Part shown: in pieces, positions 11,141 to 22,687 of the stretch | Layout of the letters: each line of letters begins with the position of its first letter | Position numbering within the stretch: position 1 is the stretch's first letter | From: Dichetophora obliterata | Taxonomy: Eukaryota; Arthropoda; Insecta; Diptera; Sciomyzidae | Reading direction: 5' to 3' | Length of the DNA: 64,000 nt | NCBI GenBank assembly: GCA_963920525.1 | Contig: OY986436.1 | Location: 89,658,470-89,722,469 of the forward strand | The notes under the pieces: generated by a model | What the model was told of the DNA's origin: nothing | Databases searched by the model: none | The model's input: only the letters and a program-made list of their open reading frames with translations | Translations under genes and position numbers: made by a program

Positions 11141-12306
11141 CTGTGCGTTTAGACCGCCTGAACGAACGAAAGAAACCTCGTTCGTTCGCTCGGTTTAAAC
11201 ACTTTGCCCGAACGAACATCGTTCGCTATAAATTTATCGCGAACGATGTTTGCCCGGTGTAAACAGTAAATTAGGGCGAACGAAGGAATCTTCGTTCGCT
11301 CTGATCGAACAAGCTTCGATCTTTTTGGGCGAATCCGGTGTTGCGCTGTGTTTAAAAACAGAAAAGTAGCAAATAGGAGTAGCTTAAGAGAATAATTTAT
11401 GAAAAGTACTAAAATATGTAGTAATTTATGTTTTATGTGTTTTAAAGTGTTCTGTTAATTTTCGCTGCAATATAATTGTGTTGTGTAAAGGGCTAAATTA
11501 AGTTTTTAAGCGGAAAAACCCTATATTTAAGGTTTCATTTTAAAGCGACTGTTTATTTGAGGTAATTTTTTTTTTTAATAATAACTATATAACTTTTAAT
11601 GAAAATTTTGAGTTTATGGATAGCAAATGTTATTTAGTATAGCTGGAGTCCGCAATAGAACTTCTCAAATAAAATAAAAAAAATATTTTAGGTTCTGCTG
11701 AAACTTTTTGAGTTTTTAATTGAAGATTTTAGAAAAATGTGGATATTAAACAAAATGGTAGTTGAAAATTCGATTTGTGACTAAAAGCAATTCTTTAAAG
11801 TTATAACATAAACAGTATTTCTCTAAAATAAAAATCGAACCACTAAAAGTACCAATTGTATTTGCTTAATAAGTGCATACAGTTTGGTAGCAATTTTTAT
11901 TTAATTGACTTAAAATTTACGAAATTGATTGACACACGAAAAATGTGAAAACATTTAATTTTTGTTCGTTGAAAAACTTAAATGCGCCCTAAAGTTAAAC
12001 ACTCGTCTTTTCTACAATAACTAATATAGTATTATATTGTTATGGAGTGGCAAACCATTTGTTGTTGAGAAACGGAGTATAAGTTTTAGTACTAATATAA
12101 AAATAAGGAGTTATCAACCCTGCATTTATTGATGTTCGGCCAAATGCACAAATTGCTGTTTACACCGCCTGAACGTACAAGATGGCGGCCAGTGTTTGTT
12201 CGCGAATGATGTTCGTGCGGTCTAAACAGAACAACGAACGAAGAATTTATTGCAATAAATTGTTCGCGATAAATTTTTCGTTCGTTCAGGCGGTCTAAAC
12301 TTACAG
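11141..12306. mobile_element. GAACGAACG-rich MITE, copy B (tandem to A)
   Basis: Same orientation and same internal sequence as copy A, with scattered substitutions and small indels throughout. Left end CTGTGCGTTTAGACCGCC at 11141, right end to 12306. The flanks are TAA (11138-11140) and TTA (12307-12309), so only the TWA class is kept. Copies A and B are separated by 51 bp that are unlike either element. Confidence 0.75.
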
Positions 12307-12309
12307 TTA

Positions 12310-12867
12310 CACGCATCATACTTTAAAATCGATCTCTAAATACAGATGCTATGATTACAATTTTTAAAAGGTTCGACTACGTTCTTAAATTAAAAATAAT
12401 TTTTTAAATAGTTCTACTGAAATAACCGAAATACTTCCTTAGGAGAAGGTTAATTATTTTTGGTGAGCTTTAATTTTCGGACGTTAGTGGACATTAGGAT
12501 GGTAAGAACTGAGATTTAGTGGATAAGTACTAGAACGGTGTACTTGACCACAAGACAAAAACAACGGTATACCATACATTAAGATCGGACTGTAAATGTC
12601 TAAGATATGACGAAGCGTTTGGTAAAAAAAAAATTTCCGGAATTACCTTCCAAAAAAGGTCCGAATTAGATGGTGTGCGGCGAAATTTTTTCTGGTCCGG
12701 TCTAGTACCTATATTAAAAATAAATGTTATGTCAAAAATTAAATAAAAACCTTAAAATTGTATGAGAAAGGTCTGGTTGTTTTTTAAGCTTGTTTTTCAA
12801 ACCATTAACTTGTTTTGACTTTTTCTTTTGGTCAGTTTAGCTTTCATTTTTAAGCTCGTGGCCACAC
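12310..12867. other. No feature recognised
   Basis: AT-rich DNA between the GAACGAACG MITE pair and the next foldback element. No ORF with a recognisable motif and no inverted repeat was found. Confidence 0.5.
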
Positions 12868-13215
12868 TCAAGGATCATTTATGTGGCACTTGTGCACTTG
12901 AGTGGGCACTTGGCAGCGAGCTCGGTCGAACTGTCAGAATGGATGAAAAGAAATCAAGAAAATGAATGCATAGAGCAAAGGAAAGTACAGTGACAGTTCA
13001 AGCAAAGGCGGAAAAAGAGTGCATTTCTCTGAAGTGACACAACCAAGGTTCATTTATAAGGTTGTGGCACTTGAGAGAAATGTACTCTTTTTCCGCCTTT
13101 GCTCGAACTGTCACTGTGCTGTTCTTTGTTCTAAGCATTCATTTACTTCATTTCTTTGCCACTACCTTATAAATGAGCCTTGGACACAACCTTATAAATG
13201 AACCTTGGTTCTTTC
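12868..13215. mobile_element. Foldback-type MITE
   Basis: Two long arms are reverse complements: 12988-13036 pairs with about 13074-13122 with three mismatches over 49 bp (core AGCAAAGGCGGAAAAAGAGT), and pairing continues outward through AATGAATGC (12961 with about 13135-13143). The motif AAGGTTCATTTATAAGGTT and its inverse recur in the loop and at the right end. It abuts the truncated 3' side of the BEL/Pao remnant. No target duplication was resolved. Confidence 0.65.
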
Positions 13216-13231
13216 AAGGGTAATATGCTTT

Positions 13232-14620
13232 TCACAAGCGATTTAATATTTTTAATGCTCGTTCATCCTCGGCTCCAATCAGATTGTCTTTCGATGGGAC
13301 GACACCTATATTTTCGATTGAATTATGTAATTTAATAATTTCTTGTAATTTGTTACAAGTTTCTATACTGCACTCGCAGATGTAGTAGTTACCATAGCCA
13401 AATGTATTTGTATAGTTTTTCATTATACCATACGCTAGCCAACCTAGACGAGTACGAACAGCTACTGGTTCGTTTGGACCTCCTTCTATAATAGCAATAG
13501 GTATACCCAGCTTCCAATTATTGACGCCTAGAAGTATTCGTGGCACCGCATTCTTATAAGTTGCAATTGGCAAATTTTTCAAGTAGCTAAACTGTTGACT
13601 TAACAGCTCGTAGTCTAATAACTGCGTTGGTAGTGACAACTGGCGCACTGTGTGCACACAAACGGTTACTTCCTTTTCATTGGCACCGGAAATTTTTATA
13701 TTAACTTGTTGCGAAGAGTTCTCTAATCTTTCAATTTCGCTTGTCCATTTGAGATACAGCGGATGTGGGCGGCCTTGCAAATTAAGTTCTTTGACAATCT
13801 TTTCATCCATTAGGCTCACAGACGAGCCTTCGTCGATAAATGCAAAGGTGCCAATGCTTTGACCGTAATTTCCGCGCACCACTATAGGAATTATTTTAAA
13901 TAAAATATTTTCATTTTTTACGTTGTGTGCATTGCAGTTTTGAGCTGAAGATTTTATTTCAGCTGTTTTTGACAGTATGTTGTTTTGAAAGGAGCGATGG
14001 AGGAGACCGTTATGTTTAAACTGACAGTTATCCACTCCACAAACCTTATTTGTTCTGCATAAGCCGCTATGTTGTCGTAAACATTGCTTACACAACTTAT
14101 ATTTTCTAATGATGCTCCATTTGTCATCCCGAGTTGCAACTTGAAACTGCTTGCAGTTTGCAATATTGTTGCAGACTCCACTGCAAACGCAACATTTGTT
14201 TTTTCTGCTTTCTGCGTGTGTATGTAGGAACACTTTTTTGTGTTTGTTATTGACAGAGTCTCTCTCATTATTTGACACATTGACACTGCTATCTGATAGC
14301 CCGACTTCATAAAACCAATTAACAAATTCTTGGAGGTTAGGTTTCTTATTAGTTTTCATCAAATTTAGTTTATGTGTACCGCAAATAATTTGATAGTAGG
14401 GAGGCAATTTATCAATAAGGTCCTGAAGTAATGAGGAGTTGTTTAACTCATCGTGTAGACTACACTCCTCGATTGTTGCCTGCAGGCCTTTGATGTGAAC
14501 GGCAAACGCAGTAAATGTTTCCAACTTATTGGCGTTTATTGGAGGAGCGTGCTTTATTCTATTTTTGATTGATTGCAGAATTTTTTCAGGTTGGCCGAAG
14601 AGTATTTTTAGCGTGACCAT
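13232..14620 (-). pseudogene. BEL/Pao gag C-terminus, zinc knuckles and aspartic protease
   Basis: Reading the minus strand from 14620, residues 1-110 match the DUF1759-type gag region (for example LQDLIDKLPPYYQ). A Cys/His-rich region follows (KCCVCSGVCNNIANC, CKQCLRQHSGLC, CQFKHNGLLHR). A DUF1758-type retropepsin comes next with FAFIDEGSSVSLMD; the usual DTGSS is DEGSS. The pol N-terminus follows (RTRLGWLAYG). The frame stops at ILNRL, before any RT. An in-frame length of 462 codons is long for a dead element, but the 3' side is lost at the foldback MITE. Confidence 0.8.
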
Positions 14621-14647
14621 AACTGCAGATATGCATGACGGATGAAT

Positions 14648-14992
14648 TCAAATATGTTGTACTGCACGCAGCGCTTCTCCACGCAGTGCTCGCTGTATTC
14701 TAATAAGGTTTTCTGCGTCGGTGAGGCCACAAACTTTGGTCGACCAGTCGAACGTTGAGATAAACAACGGCCATTCTTCTGGCATTCCAGAGAAAGTTGG
14801 CAAGTCCTTTGGTACTGATTGACGAGCGTGTACCTGTTCACTTGACAGATTCGGACTCGAGAGGGACTGCTCTCCAGAAGTGGCGAACAATGAAGAGTTT
14901 AAGACATGTCGATGTGTTAAATTATCTTGCAAAATTTGCTGATTTTGTGTATGTAATGACGCTGTATTATTTAGAAAGGTAGAAGTGGCCAT
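14648..14992 (-). pseudogene. BEL/Pao gag N-terminal DUF1759 part
   Basis: Contains PTFSGMPEEWPLFISTF and the following LIRIQRALRGEALRAV, the diagnostic start of DUF1759 gag. It is separated from the downstream part by a frameshift around 14640. Between 14993 and 15173 the minus strand is degenerate and probably encodes the coiled region between the PHD finger and DUF1759. Confidence 0.75.
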
Positions 14993-15173
14993 AATTGGGT
15001 CTTGAAGAATTTGGCTGCGAATTTAACCACGCGCGGACAGTTTGATTACGAATGCTGCTAGCATCATCTAATTCATTCTCATCTTCAAAAAGCTTATATT
15101 TTTCCCTAACATAGTTAATTTGGATAGTTCGTTCTTCCTCTAAGCGCTGTAACTCAAGAGATACTCTACGTGA

Positions 15174-15500
15174 TCACGACGCGTTCGACACAATAGATGG
15201 TGCAGAAGATGGAACATTATGTTGCCGGCATGAAGAGTGCGAAGGTTCTAAATTAATTTCTTTTTGACAACTGTGGCACGTCCAGATAGCGTCTGTCGAG
15301 TCAATTGCTGGACTTAAGCAGTGCAAATGATATTGCAAAGGGCATTTGCTACACTTTATAGTGTCTGTATCAAGAAGGTTTTTGCATGCATGACAGTCAG
15401 GTGGTTGATGTTGTGGTAGGGGTTCGCTTATTGTGGTGTTTGTAGGTTGACCCTGTTTAGAAGAAAAACTAATTTTGTACTTACTCACTGCGTGTGACAA
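15174..15500 (-). pseudogene. PHD-type finger at the BEL/Pao gag N-terminus
   Basis: Shows C-x2-C ... C-x2-C-x4-H-x2-C ... C-x2-C spacing: CHACKNLL, CSKCPLQYHLHC, WTCHSCQ. This is a PHD-like zinc finger. Such fingers occur at the N-terminus of gag in some insect BEL/Pao elements. Position (upstream of DUF1759, same strand) supports it being the start of the same gag. The reading frame closes at 15174. Confidence 0.65.
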
Positions 15501-15846
15501 GACTGTATGATTTGCAGGTTATGGTCGGCGATTTGCAGGATTGTGATGTAAATTACAAAGAATTTTAATTTTTGTAGGCAACACAAGTTAGTTGGCGTTG
15601 CGGAGGAAATTTGCCTCGAGTATTCTGGAAACCATGGGATTTTAAAGCTGCCTGATGTTGGAAAGAAACGCACTTAGTTTCTCAGAACAATTTTATTGTT
15701 TGTTCAAATTAGTCCAAATTCATACGTACAGTTAAAATTTCTATTTTAAATATTAGATTTTTATAAATTATAGTTAAATACTTCAGATGAATAATACATA
15801 CTTTGTAGTATAGAAACCAGAATAAAATTAGATAGCAATTACGCAC
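15501..15846. other. Probable BEL/Pao leader; no gene
   Basis: This lies upstream of the gag remnant on its strand. No LTR end or primer-binding site could be recognised. The 62-residue frame at 15673-15485 has no motif. Confidence 0.35.
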
Positions 15847-15956
15847 GTCAAGCAAACGAGATTTCGATCAAAAGCACGATCCAGAGGAAGTCTTGTACTT
15901 TTATTCAATGCTTTACTTCCGCCAACCATTTTTGCCCGTCTTCTCGTTTGCTTGAC
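15847..15956. mobile_element. Short MITE
   Basis: A 15-bp perfect inverted pair, GTCAAGCAAACGAGA at 15847-15861 and its complement at 15942-15956, encloses about 80 bp. The flanks show no clear duplication. It could be a small MITE or the ends of a larger decayed foldback. Confidence 0.4.
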
Positions 15957-16330
15957 ATTCGAAAAACGTGAAGTGAAATTATTGAAAATTGTATAAGATT
16001 AAATGATTACAAAGCAAAATGTGTTGATTTTGAGCAGTGGCGGTAACAATCACTATGTATTCAGTGAGCGAAGTCAACAGCTGGCAACTGTTGCGTTAAA
16101 ATCCACTGAATGGTACAATTATGGGAGCCGTTGCAGTTAAATTATTTACTGATTATTAACTATTATATTATTAGGTACTATTTATTTACTTTTCTGACTT
16201 TAAAGAGCAACAACACATTAAGAGAAAAACACATTAAGAGTAAACAACACATTAAGAGAAAAACATCGCTCACTAAGGTATCGCCTTCATAACAGCTCAC
16301 AAGTGTTGACTCCGCTGAATGCGGCTTATA
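15957..16330. other. No gene; short tandem repeat inside
   Basis: Apart from the small tandem repeat at 16210-16265, I see no supported feature. Confidence 0.45.
16210..16265 (+). repeat. Three imperfect copies of a 17-22 bp unit
   Basis: AACACATTAAGAG occurs three times in a row (from about 16211, 16227 and 16247) with variable AAAA/TAAAC spacers. Simple local duplication. Confidence 0.7.
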
Positions 16331-16780
16331 TATACCAAAAGGCCCAAATAAAATAGACGTTTTTGTCCGTAACGAGTAAAAACGTAAGTGTTCGGTTAAA
16401 TACATATTAATGTTGTTACCCAAAATGAGCAAACGTAACTAAACGAAACAGTTTGACAAGACGTATTATTCCGTAAGAACCGAACTGCTAGCGTAGCAAC
16501 TCGTCAACAACAGCTGTGCAGAGTGCGTTTTTATTTTATTTTCATCAATTTGTTTCAACTCCGCCATTATTTCACTCATTTTTCACAAATCTTTATTAAA
16601 ATTACAAAATGCACAATATAAATAAATAAATAATGCTCCATTGTCTACTAATCAGCTGTTGCAGACGAGTTGAGCAAATCGTTTCATTTTGGGTTAAATC
16701 CGTAAACATCCGTAACGAGTGCAGACGTTCGTCAAAATGCTATCGTCTCGTTTTGTCTATTTTGGTTGGGCCCAAACACT
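16330..16780. repeat. Degraded foldback repeat
   Basis: CAACTCGTC-AACAACAGCTG near 16498 pairs with its complement CAGCTGTTGCAGACGAGTTG at 16653-16672. Outside this, CATTTTGGGTAA-like and CCGTAACGAG blocks recur in inverted positions (about 16370-16430 and 16685-16720). The order suggests a decayed foldback MITE of about 0.45 kb. No flanking duplication was found. Confidence 0.4.
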
Positions 16781-17329
16781 TTTTGACAACATCTGACATA
16801 AGGCCGCCACTCTTATTTAGGGATGAAAATTCAGCGTTAGCGAAAAGCGGCTGGCAACGCACAGATATTTCTCAACATTTTTTATGCTGATATTTGTACT
16901 TGTATTTCTTGAGCTTAATGTTGATAAATAAGAATTAATCTTTTAAATGCCAAATTGACAATAGAATAACAACAAAGATCATAACAACATTTAAACATTA
17001 TTAATTACAAAATTAAAAATAAAAATTTTGTAAAAATTATTAAAAAATAAAAATTTTTATAAATCAAAAACATAATTATTAAAAACAAGAAGATTTCATT
17101 GTTAAGAGCTATAAAAAATGATAATTGCGATAACGTAGTTTAATAAATAAAATAGACAAAGGAAACAGACAGAAAGTAATAGTTATAGAAGAGAAAAAAA
17201 TTACTATGGTAGAGATATTTCAGAGAAGTGCTCATAGACTAAAAGCTTAAAGGTGTTACTATTGGAAACTAATTTAATGTCAATGTGTAATGAATTGAAA
17301 TGCCAAGAAAACCAATCTTCTGGAGTTTA
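16781..17329. other. No feature recognised
   Basis: Very AT-rich with runs of A and T near 17000-17060. I see no gene or repeat structure. Confidence 0.5.
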
Positions 17330-18480
17330 TAAAATTTTATCTTGGAATTTTTTTGCGAAGATAGATACGTGGTCAAACCTTCTCAGACCATAAACATAGC
17401 GGACCGCGTTGTTAAATACAACATGAAGCTTATGTGCCGACCGCGAGTCAAGCTTAGAAAATACAACTTCTGAATATGCAGAAGCTGCAAGACTAGTTTA
17501 CGTCTAATTTCGACTGTCACAAAACTTTCGCAGTAACCCGAATTCTTCGCAGCCCATAATACAGCTTTCTAACACATCAGTTAATATGATCTTCACATGA
17601 CAGGGAGAAGTTAATTATAAATCCAAGGTTGGTTACCTTGCTAACAAATTTAAGCCCGACATTATTAAGGTGAATTGGAGGCAAATCTTGAATAGGTAGC
17701 AAGTTATTAGCAATAAGCAAAACGTACGATTTTAAAGGGTTTAACTTAAGCATATTTACCTTCGTTCACTCAGCTTTTTTATTTAAATCCTCACTAACCC
17801 TAACACAAAGATCCTCTAACAAACCAACTGGCCTGGACGTGTATAACTGAATGTCATTAGCATGCGCATGCATTTTTACGTTTTCACACTTGCTGAACAA
17901 GTCGTTAGTAAACATAGTTAATAACAATGGGTCAAGTACAGAGCCTTGCGGTACACCGCTAGAAATTCGTTTAAGCGACGAGACATTTAACCCCACCGTC
18001 ACCCTTGGAGACCTATCTGCAAGGTAGCTTTTTATAGACAGCGGGCAACATCGTGCTCATGAACTGCATTAAAATAGAATTTATTAAGCGATACAGCTAC
18101 ATTGTCATCAGCAGGATCGAGCATAATATTAGCATTATCATTAGCAGAATTAGCAACAAAATACTCGTTTAGCAAGTTAAGATCAATACAGCAACTCTCA
18201 GAAACCTTTTGGCATACACCAATACTTTTTAAATTGTTTGGACGACAATGAGGGATTCAGATTTGACATAAATAACATAGATTTTGACCGTCTTACGACA
18301 GAGGAATGAGCCTCATTCCTTGCCATTTTATGTTTCTCCCAGTTTAAATCGGTAGGATTGCGCCTCCATTTGCTATAGGTTTTAAAGCGGATTTTTAGGG
18401 CTTGTTTCACAGACTGTGTAAACCAGGGACAGGGGCTATTTGTGATGCGTCTGTACGGGCACATGTGTTTCAAAATGACA
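17330..18480 (-). pseudogene. LINE reverse transcriptase fragments (antisense)
   Basis: Three pieces in order on the minus strand. 18473-18198 has PWFTQSVKQALKIRFKTY, the pre-RT linker. 18002-17766 has SSGVPQGSVLDPLLLTMF and HAHANDIQLY where YADD should be, so the first catalytic Asp is lost. About 17520-17335 gives a C-terminal FNNAVRYVYGLRRFDH. Between them are stops and a gap of RT palm. It is a 5'- and internally deleted copy of an R1/LOA/Jockey-type LINE; the clade is uncertain. Confidence 0.65.
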
Positions 18481-18950
18481 TTTAATCTTGTTGATTAGAA
18501 AGATTAATTTCTCATCGACTGAATCTAGAAACCAACAATCACAACTCACTGATGACAGATATATGCACTGATGACAAATACACAATCATAAAGATGCGAA
18601 GACCTTTATCCGCAGAATCGGATGCTCGTTGCACTTAATTGGCGTTTTTTTAGTAATATATTTTAACACAATCTCGGAGCCAAATAAATTTCAACCTGTT
18701 TAGTTTGATCGTTTTAAATTATATTTTTTTTTTTTTTTAAAATTCTTAGGAACAAAAACTTTCCCTTACAAAAAGTTGGCCCAAAAAAAGTAACTTTTTA
18801 AAAAAAAATCCAGGAAGCCTACGGGTTAACACATTATGAAATCCTTCCGAAGAGGGTATAAAAATAAGCCAAAGAGTATTTTAGACCGAGGTTTGATAAA
18901 CTCGAGGTTTCATTTTTTTTCGACCCGGCCTAATATGTATGTATATTTCT

Positions 18951-19192
18951 GTGATCACAAGGAATAACGACTAAACTCAAAGTATCGTAAAAAACGATAT
19001 TCTAATTGCACGAACTACGACCCATTTTTTTTAAATATTTGAACCGTTATAAGCAAAATATGTGCAGACATACGTGATGATCAATTCTGAGCAAAAAATG
19101 GATATCTGCATACTTCCAAAAATTGGCATAAAGTAAATTCCATATCGCTTTTGTACGATATTTTGAGTTTAGTCATTGTTCCTAGTGACCAC
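18951..19192. mobile_element. MITE upstream of the GPCR-like exon
   Basis: The 242-bp element has about 50-bp imperfect inverted ends: GTGATCACAAGG plus ACTAAACTCAAAGTATCGTA at the left (from 18951), with the complement of GTGGTCACTAGG and ACTAAACTCAAAATATCGTA at the right (to 19192). It lies about 120 bp before the splice acceptor of the exon at 19317. No TSD was resolved. Confidence 0.65.
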
Positions 19193-19316
19193 TTTTTTAG
19201 ATTACTTTTTTTCTTGGCAGTCTAAAATATATGTAAGCCTTTTTCAAATCTAAGAATATTAAATGTACTTCTGTAGTTTTCAAGACATATTTTTAATACC
19301 AATTTTTTTATTTCAG

Positions 19317-19570
19317 GTTATATGTACTCTGCAATAAGTCCAGTTATCTATTGGGCTCTGAATCACAACTCACTGCGACAATCTCCGTGTGCACCTATTA
19401 TTCGCCTTCGTTCAATGCAAAACTTCCTAAGGACACGCTTTCGCTCGAATACGGTCCCACCACCGCCTTCTTCTACAAATGAAGCTGCACTCGGCGCCTT
19501 CAATCCGAAGCTTATCAAGCTTACGCCTAAACAGTACAGAGCTCAGGCTTCCTCTCATTATCTCTACTAG
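19317..19570 (+). CDS. Terminal exon of a putative rhodopsin-class GPCR
   Basis: A pyrimidine-rich tract ending TTTATTTCAG (to 19316) precedes the exon. The frame GT|TAT|ATG gives YMYSAISPVIYWALN, which resembles the end of the seventh membrane helix (an NPxxY variant, SPVIY), followed by a polar C-tail of about 65 residues with a PPPP run and a stop TAG at 19568-19570. The stretch is clearly richer in G+C than its surroundings and has no stops, unlike the TE wreckage. No other exon of this gene was recognised here, so upstream exons would lie beyond a long intron. A chance ORF cannot be excluded. Confidence 0.5.
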
Positions 19571-20587
19571 TGTGATATTTTCACTTATGAAATTTATATA
19601 TGCATATATACCTTTATATATGTATAGTATTTGGATGTGCGTTTCTACTTACTTGAAAAATTAATTATTAATATACAATATGTAAATATAAGCATTCAAA
19701 TATGTATGTTTAGAATGTAACAACTACGAAAAACTCCTCGTTTAAAAATAGGAAATTAAGTCCTCTAGCTAAAAGCCTTGTATAGTTTATTACGAGTAAC
19801 ATACATAATCTTTAATCCTTGTTTTGAAAGTGCTAGGAAATATCCAAGTTTTCCCTAATAGCTTGCTAAAATTTCCCAAACTAAAATGTTATGGTTTATT
19901 ATTACACAAATTATATAACATTGAAAACTAAATATTTTTAAGTTTCTCTAAACGCTTAACTAAGTTGTGGGGACTCCAATTTTCTTGACTCGTAGTGCTC
20001 ATGTAAAAAATTATTTACAAACTATTAGTCAAACGGAATAACATGCAGTTTTGTGTAAAACAAAGCAATCGGATAATTATTTCCTTTTCCAATTGAATGA
20101 AGTCTGTGATTTTTTTATGTTCACTCAGATAATTTAGAAGATGATTGATGATGAAAATGATGAGAGAAGAGAACAGGCAATGGAAACATTTTTTTTTTTC
20201 TAAAAAACTCAGAAATAAAGAACAAATAATCAAAATACTGCATCAAATAAAATGAAGACTAAAACATAAAAAAGAGGAGTCAGAATTTTTCGTTATTGCC
20301 TACAATGACAATCCAGTGAAGCCATGATTCAATCACTATTGCATGGAATCATGGAGTGAGACCAACTTTTCATGTCACAAGATTATTAATTTTTCAATAA
20401 AGTTCATATACTTTTTTTTTATATAAAATGTAATTGCATTAGATTAGTGTCAGAAATGAGATTTTGTGGCAATCTTTCTTTTTTGATTTCAAACGTAGTA
20501 AAAACCTGATTTTTTAAATACTCATACTATTTTTTTCTGTAAAGCCCGTATGATACTTCATTGTATTGTCCAATTTTTATTCATTAA
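19571..20587. other. Possible 3' UTR then AT-rich DNA
   Basis: If the exon is real, its 3' UTR starts here. AATAAA-type hexamers appear only from about 20215 onward (also near 20245 and 20393). No other gene or TIR was recognised. Confidence 0.35.
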
Positions 20588-20908
20588 GGCTGTTCACAGT
20601 TTAAGCGTACATTTAACAAATCGTATTTATAGCATTTATTATTGTTGAAAATGTGAGCACTCCTCCATGTGACTGTCGTATTCAAAAATTATGCAACCCT
20701 GTGATGTATGTAATATGGTGGCCGTAGACAGAGCATAAAAATACGAGGTAGAAAAAACTCGTCCAAGGGCTACTTTAATTTTCGCGTGTTTGCGTATTTT
20801 CGTTTGCATGCAAAACAACAACAGAACAAAATACGCTTACGTAAATTGGCGTACATATAACAAATCGTACAAATAGCAGACCAGCGTATTCAAACTGTGA
20901 ATAGCCTC
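20588..20908. mobile_element. MITE, GGCTATTCACAG family
   Basis: The left end GGCTGTTCACAGTTTAAGCG (20588) matches the reverse complement of the right end (GGCTATTCACAGTTTGAAT, to 20908). The inner CGTATTT and TACGC motifs repeat in both halves. A partial inverted copy is at 31849-31990. TCATT occurs on both sides but the duplication is not certain. Confidence 0.65.
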
Positions 20909-21431
20909 ATTGAGAATGAAATTAGAGCAGTTGAAATAGTGCTAAAGCTAAAATTCAAGAAGTGTGAGTGTATATGCATATAGTACGACGGACAGCATTT
21001 TCAATGCATTGTTTTTGATGTTTCTCTCAATTTGTTCGTCGTTAAGTTTCGATCAAATATTAAGTGCCAAAAACAAGCATGAGCTCTTTCTTTCGCAGCC
21101 AAGAAGAACAGGGATAAAATAGTCACGTTGCGGAGATGTAAAAAAGTGGCACGATGCATGTTTTCATCCTTTTCCAACAAAATATATCTGTCTAGCTCAC
21201 GCGCCACTTGTTTTCAGATTTTGAAATTGGACAAAACAATGAAGTATCATCCGGACTTAAGTGAAGTAAAAAACTTTTACTAACAAACTAGCATTTTTAA
21301 TAGCTTTGTGCCTTCATTTTTTTTTATTCACTCTATGCTTATATCGCGATATAAAATTAAAATTGTTTATCTGGATAGATTAGCTCCAAATAGAGACGAA
21401 GCTATATCGGTTCGGAATGAAAAAGACTAAA
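20909..21431. other. No feature recognised
   Basis: AT-rich; the 68-codon minus frame at 21207-21001 has no motif. No inverted or tandem repeat found. Confidence 0.45.
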
Positions 21432-21887
21432 TGCCCAAGCATAATAGGCTCATGCTGGCTGTAGCTAATGTCAAATTTTATACGAATACATAGAATTGAT
21501 GCGTAAAAGCTATAATTGCTCAAGCCAGCTTTTTCGTCGAGTTTCGTTAACTTGATCTCGCTGCAGCCAAAGCGATTCAAATCGAATGTTTCGTTTTTTT
21601 CTTTCAAACGAATTTAAATTAAATTAACATTAAAGGTCGAATTATAATAGAGGTAATGTAAAGTAACGAAATGTTGTCAACTGTCATCGTGATGGGACGT
21701 AATGTAAGAAAAAACGTGAGAGCAATTATAATAGGCAGTAGCCAGGTAGTTGTTTGTCGTAAATAATTGCACGTTCCCGTACAAGTTCAATTAAAACTTC
21801 GTCATCCATAGCTGTGGATATATAGAACTATCACATTAATAACAAAAACTCAACAAAAAGCGTAGTTTAAAAGGGTGTCAATTTTCA

Positions 21888-22384
21888 ATTTTGCTGGTAA
21901 ATTGAATTAAGAGCCAATATCTTTTAAGCAAAATGGTTAAAAAAAACGTATTTCCTCAAATTTTGTCTGTTATGACATATCCAAATTTCATTTTCATCGG
22001 TTATTATGTGGTGGTTGCCTACAACGATTAAAAAATAAAAATAAAACTACAAAAAACTACTTGTTGTAACTTTTAATCCAAAAACATATAACAACCCTAT
22101 GAATTTCTTCTTCATTGTGCATTCCACCTATCACTATCTAAAATTTAAAACATATAACAACAATGAAAAACGAGTACTCTAAGAGATATTGATTTTTAAC
22201 GAAATAATTCCAAGTAAAAGTATAGTATAGGTAGCTCTAAGAAGTGAGTCACAGACCACCAAATAATAATCAGATGAAAGTTAAATTTGGATATGTCATA
22301 ACAGACAAAATTTGAGGGTATACGTTTTTTTCACCATTACGCTTAAAAGATAATGACTCTTAATTCAATTTACCAGCAAAACTG
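21888..22384. repeat. ~125-bp inverted repeat (foldback core of the MITE)
   Basis: Left arm 21888-22013 and right arm 22257-22384 are reverse complements with only scattered mismatches. Shared blocks include TTTTGCTGGTAAATTGAATT and TTTTGTCTGTTATGACATAT. The ~240-bp spacer carries two AT-rich copies of AAACATATAACAAC. The arms lie inside the TAA-flanked MITE, so they are an additional internal palindrome, not its ends. Confidence 0.8.
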
Positions 22385-22687
22385 ATTTTTCCCCATCGTA
22401 TGGGAAAATTAGAAAATGAATTCGCGACCTCTAAACCTTTACCAATTGAGATGAGCTTCACAGAGGATGTTTCTAAGGTCAAGTGGAAGAATTAAAGCCG
22501 CGGACTTCGGTCAAAAAAAAAAATATTTATGGGACACACTAGTAGTTCAACAATACAAAATAGTGCAACAATAAAATCTAACCTCAATGTTCAGTTGCTC
22601 TTTGACAAGACGTAATGTAAAGTATCGTAGAAATCCAAATTCCACGAATCTTTACGTTCCGTCACATTAGTAACGTTTATTGCAATC

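Noticed and set aside
10875..12319. ORFs with LDRLNERK motif in both GAACGAACG MITEs (10875-11219 and 12092-12319, minus)
   Set aside because: The shared peptide is a translation of the terminal inverted repeat; nothing suggests a gene.
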